This document shows, piece by piece, positions 42,094-43,521 of a DNA stretch of 43,521 bases. Each line of letters opens with the position of its first letter. Within the stretch, counting starts at the first letter, position 1. The stretch lies in contig CALLVX010000022.1 in NCBI GenBank assembly GCA_938010765.1, forward strand, positions 1 through 43,521, written 5' to 3'. A program made the position numbers and the translations under genes. This stretch comes from an uncultured Flavobacteriaceae bacterium. Lineage in GTDB: Bacteria > Bacteroidota > Bacteroidia > Flavobacteriales > Flavobacteriaceae. A model generated the notes under the pieces. The model worked only from the letters and a program-made list of their open reading frames with translations, was not told the DNA's origin and searched no databases.

Positions 42094-42894
42094 ATGAACA
42101 AGCGATATATATACATAACAATAGTTTCCCTTAGCATACTAACAAGTTGTCTTGATGAAATTACTCCTGATTTTGAATTTGAAGAACAGGTGTTTATTTC
42201 CGGATTACTCACGAACGAAGCGGGCTTTGTATCGGTTCAAATTCAAAAAACGATTCCTGTAACCGATACCATTGCCAGTGCCGTAAACGATGCGCAAGTT
42301 TCCTTGTTTATGCGAGATGCATCTAATACGGTCTCCTTGGTATCCGATTCTTTTACCGTAATCGATGAAGAGTATCGGACGTCAAATATCATAACTCCCA
42401 CCATTGGAAATAGCTATTGGTTAGAGGTCATTTTACAAGATCAAACTGTACTGAAATCAGAAGAGGAAATATTAAAGACCCCCGTTCCCATTCTCAGCAT
42501 GGTAAAAAATGGAGACTTGGTCCGGCTTACTGTGACGGACCAGATCGGAGAAGAAAATTTCTATTTAGTTCTTTTTGAGGTACTGAATGATGGCGCATTT
42601 GTTTTTGATTACTGGGGCGTATTCAATGATACATTTGTAAATGAAGATTTAGAAGAATTTGTTCAGATCAACGGTGTAAATGACGGTGATACGGTTCAGG
42701 CCAGTATCTATAATATTAACTTTAATACATTTCAATTTTACGATAATATACTTAGGGCGCAAGATGATCTTGGGTTGTCATCCTTATTTCTCCCAATTAA
42801 CATTGTCGGTAACGTTACCAATACTACTACCAAAAAATTAGCACTTGGTAATTTTGGTATAGCAGGATTTAGTACTATAACGGTAGATTTCTAA
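42094..42894 (+). CDS. DUF4249 domain-containing lipoprotein
   Basis: 266 residues. The signal ends in a lipobox (ILTSC, Cys19), followed by LDEITPDFEFEEQVFISGLL, the normal DUF4249 opening. The body is a beta-rich domain of the family (VQIQKTIPVTDTIASAVNDA QVSLF; NIITPTIGNSYWLEV; VTDQIGEENFYLVLFEV). It lies 4 bases after the TonB receptor gene and is almost always encoded beside such a receptor, so it is likely its surface-exposed lid or substrate-binding partner. At 266 residues it is somewhat shorter than many members. Its TAA (42892-42894) overlaps the stop of the convergent DUF4386 relic. Confidence 0.93.
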   Translation: MNKRYIYITIVSLSILTSCLDEITPDFEFEEQVFISGLLTNEAGFVSVQIQKTIPVTDTIASAVNDAQVSLFMRDASNTVSLVSDSFTVIDEEYRTSNIITPTIGNSYWLEVILQDQTVLKSEEEILKTPVPILSMVKNGDLVRLTVTDQIGEENFYLVLFEVLNDGAFVFDYWGVFNDTFVNEDLEEFVQINGVNDGDTVQASIYNINFNTFQFYDNILRAQDDLGLSSLFLPINIVGNVTNTTTKKLALGNFGIAGFSTITVDF

Positions 42895-43265
42895 GCCAAC
42901 GTTACTTTTCTCCCTTTTACTAAAAGCCAGGCTATAAAACCAATTCCCCAAAGAAGGTGAAGAATAAAAAGGCGAGGTTGAAATCTGGAATGAAAAAAGT
43001 CCCAAGGGTATGTGTGAGATATCCAAAACCTGCAATTAACAAGAGAATTCCAAATATATTTGGAACATAGGAAGATTTGCAAACCAAATAGCCTAAAAGT
43101 AGTAGGTAGATGGCGAAAATCACCAGGGCGAAAGAGCACTCCAGTCTAAATGAGCTCAAATAAAATAGCACTGAATCAGTAAGCTTGTATATGGCATAAG
43201 CAAAGCAACTTATTACAAGATTGTTGGCCGAGACGATCCAAATTAGGTGTTTGAAATGCCCATCG
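42891..43265 (-). pseudogene. DUF4386-family membrane protein, 3' half, frameshifted
   Basis: On the minus strand a frame open from about 43265 reads HLIWIVSANNLVISCFAYAI, then FALVIFAIYLLLLGYLVCKS and SYVPNIFGILLLIAGFGYLT to FFTFFGELVL-stop. With one base added in the short G/C run near 42940 it continues GFIAWLLVKGRKVTLA to a TAG at 42891-42893. The repaired peptide is a clear C-terminal half of the DUF4386 family (LGYLVYKSxxxPRILGILL..., W-LLVKG). The N-terminal half is absent: a TAG stops the frame upstream of about 43265. It is therefore both truncated and frameshifted. Confidence 0.7.
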
Positions 43266-43521
43266 GGGAGCTATTAAAAAAAGGTGAAAAAAAATTGAAA
43301 TAGCAGGTCCCTTAATGGAAGAAGAAGCTTCAATCTTACATTTAAAATAAGATTCAGCCCAAGATAATTTTAGCGTATAGTTATTTAGTCGCTCCTTACG
43401 ATTATATTAACTAATTGATAATCAATGTTGTATTTGCTATAAAACCTTGTTTTCGGTGCGCGGAAATTGCAAGGAAAGTGTTAACTTGATGTATAAACCT
43501 TGCAAAATATGATAGGAAAAG
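43266..43521. other. Right-end intergenic region, possible start of a further gene
   Basis: No gene body is seen. AATCTTA (43332-43338) and TAAGATT (43348-43354) form a 7-bp hairpin. Near the right edge, TTG at about 43487-43489 followed by TAAACCTTG resembles a weak Bacteroidota promoter, and an ATG at 43509 (M-I-G-K) is open to the window end; it may be the first codons of a downstream gene. Confidence 0.25.

Noticed and set aside
1..43521. CRISPR array, tRNA, rRNA or a replication origin
   Set aside because: I saw no regularly spaced repeats, no cloverleaf-like sequence and no DnaA-box cluster. The only repeats are the two 130-bp copies and small hairpins.

Overview
The window looks like chromosomal DNA of a marine-type member of the Flavobacteriaceae (Bacteroidota). 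This rests on the AT-rich coding sequence, promoters of the TAnnTTTG type in place of sigma-70 -10 boxes, the lack of Shine-Dalgarno sequences, several TTG starts, and family content typical of that group: LytS/LytTR pairs, FecI/FecR with a TonB-dependent receptor and DUF4249 lipoprotein, DUF4494, CotH, Lumazine_bd_2 proteins, and IS1595 and IS982 elements. I saw no tRNA, rRNA or CRISPR array.

Layout. Bases 1-120 hold the start of an IS1595-type transposase (minus strand), lying directly against the 5' end of a large unrecognised membrane/TPR protein (247-2745). Bases 2802-8202 form a signalling locus: an ABC-2 exporter pair reads left, and a LytS-type kinase, a secreted S41 peptidase and a LytTR regulator read right. 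Bases 8265-11299 are a decayed stretch: two NTF2-like remnants, two intact NTF2-like exported proteins, the 3' end of an aminotransferase, and an MFS transporter broken by an amber codon. A CotH-like lipoprotein (11575-13023) is followed by a dead IS982 copy (13029-13970). Bases 14124-17735 carry an RNA-handling cluster: cold-shock protein, J-domain/KTSC protein and two tandem DEAD-box helicases. Then come a small coiled-coil lipoprotein, an unusual SDR-family protein with a Cys4 motif, a Crp/Fnr regulator with a fatty-acid desaturase, a truncated adenylate cyclase, a beta-barrel-like hypothetical protein, an EamA transporter and a broken small lipoprotein.

Bases 24527-33424 form an accessory region: an intradiol-dioxygenase-like lipoprotein, a second LytTR/LytS pair with a truncated sensor, a membrane-anchored AraC regulator, and exported proteins of the Lumazine_bd_2, DJ-1/PfpI and beta-lactamase-fold families. 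Two inverted copies of a 130-bp palindromic repeat (25291-25420 and 29371-29500) bracket the regulator, AraC, NTF2 and DJ-1 genes. The NTF2 plus beta-lactamase-fold module occurs twice, and its second copy is broken. Both serine-hydrolase-like paralogues carry Asp where the catalytic Ser of the SxxK motif should be.

The right end holds a single-domain helicase-like protein, a DUF4494 protein, a GlxA-type AraC pseudogene, a TonB-like/TPR lipoprotein pair, a FecI-FecR-TonB receptor-DUF4249 operon, and a DUF4386 pseudogene. About ten gene relics in 43 kb make decay and rearrangement a main theme. The most interesting unexplained items are the dispersed inverted repeat with the island it brackets, the Asp-for-Ser hydrolase paralogues, and the zinc-ribbon SDR lacking its catalytic Tyr.
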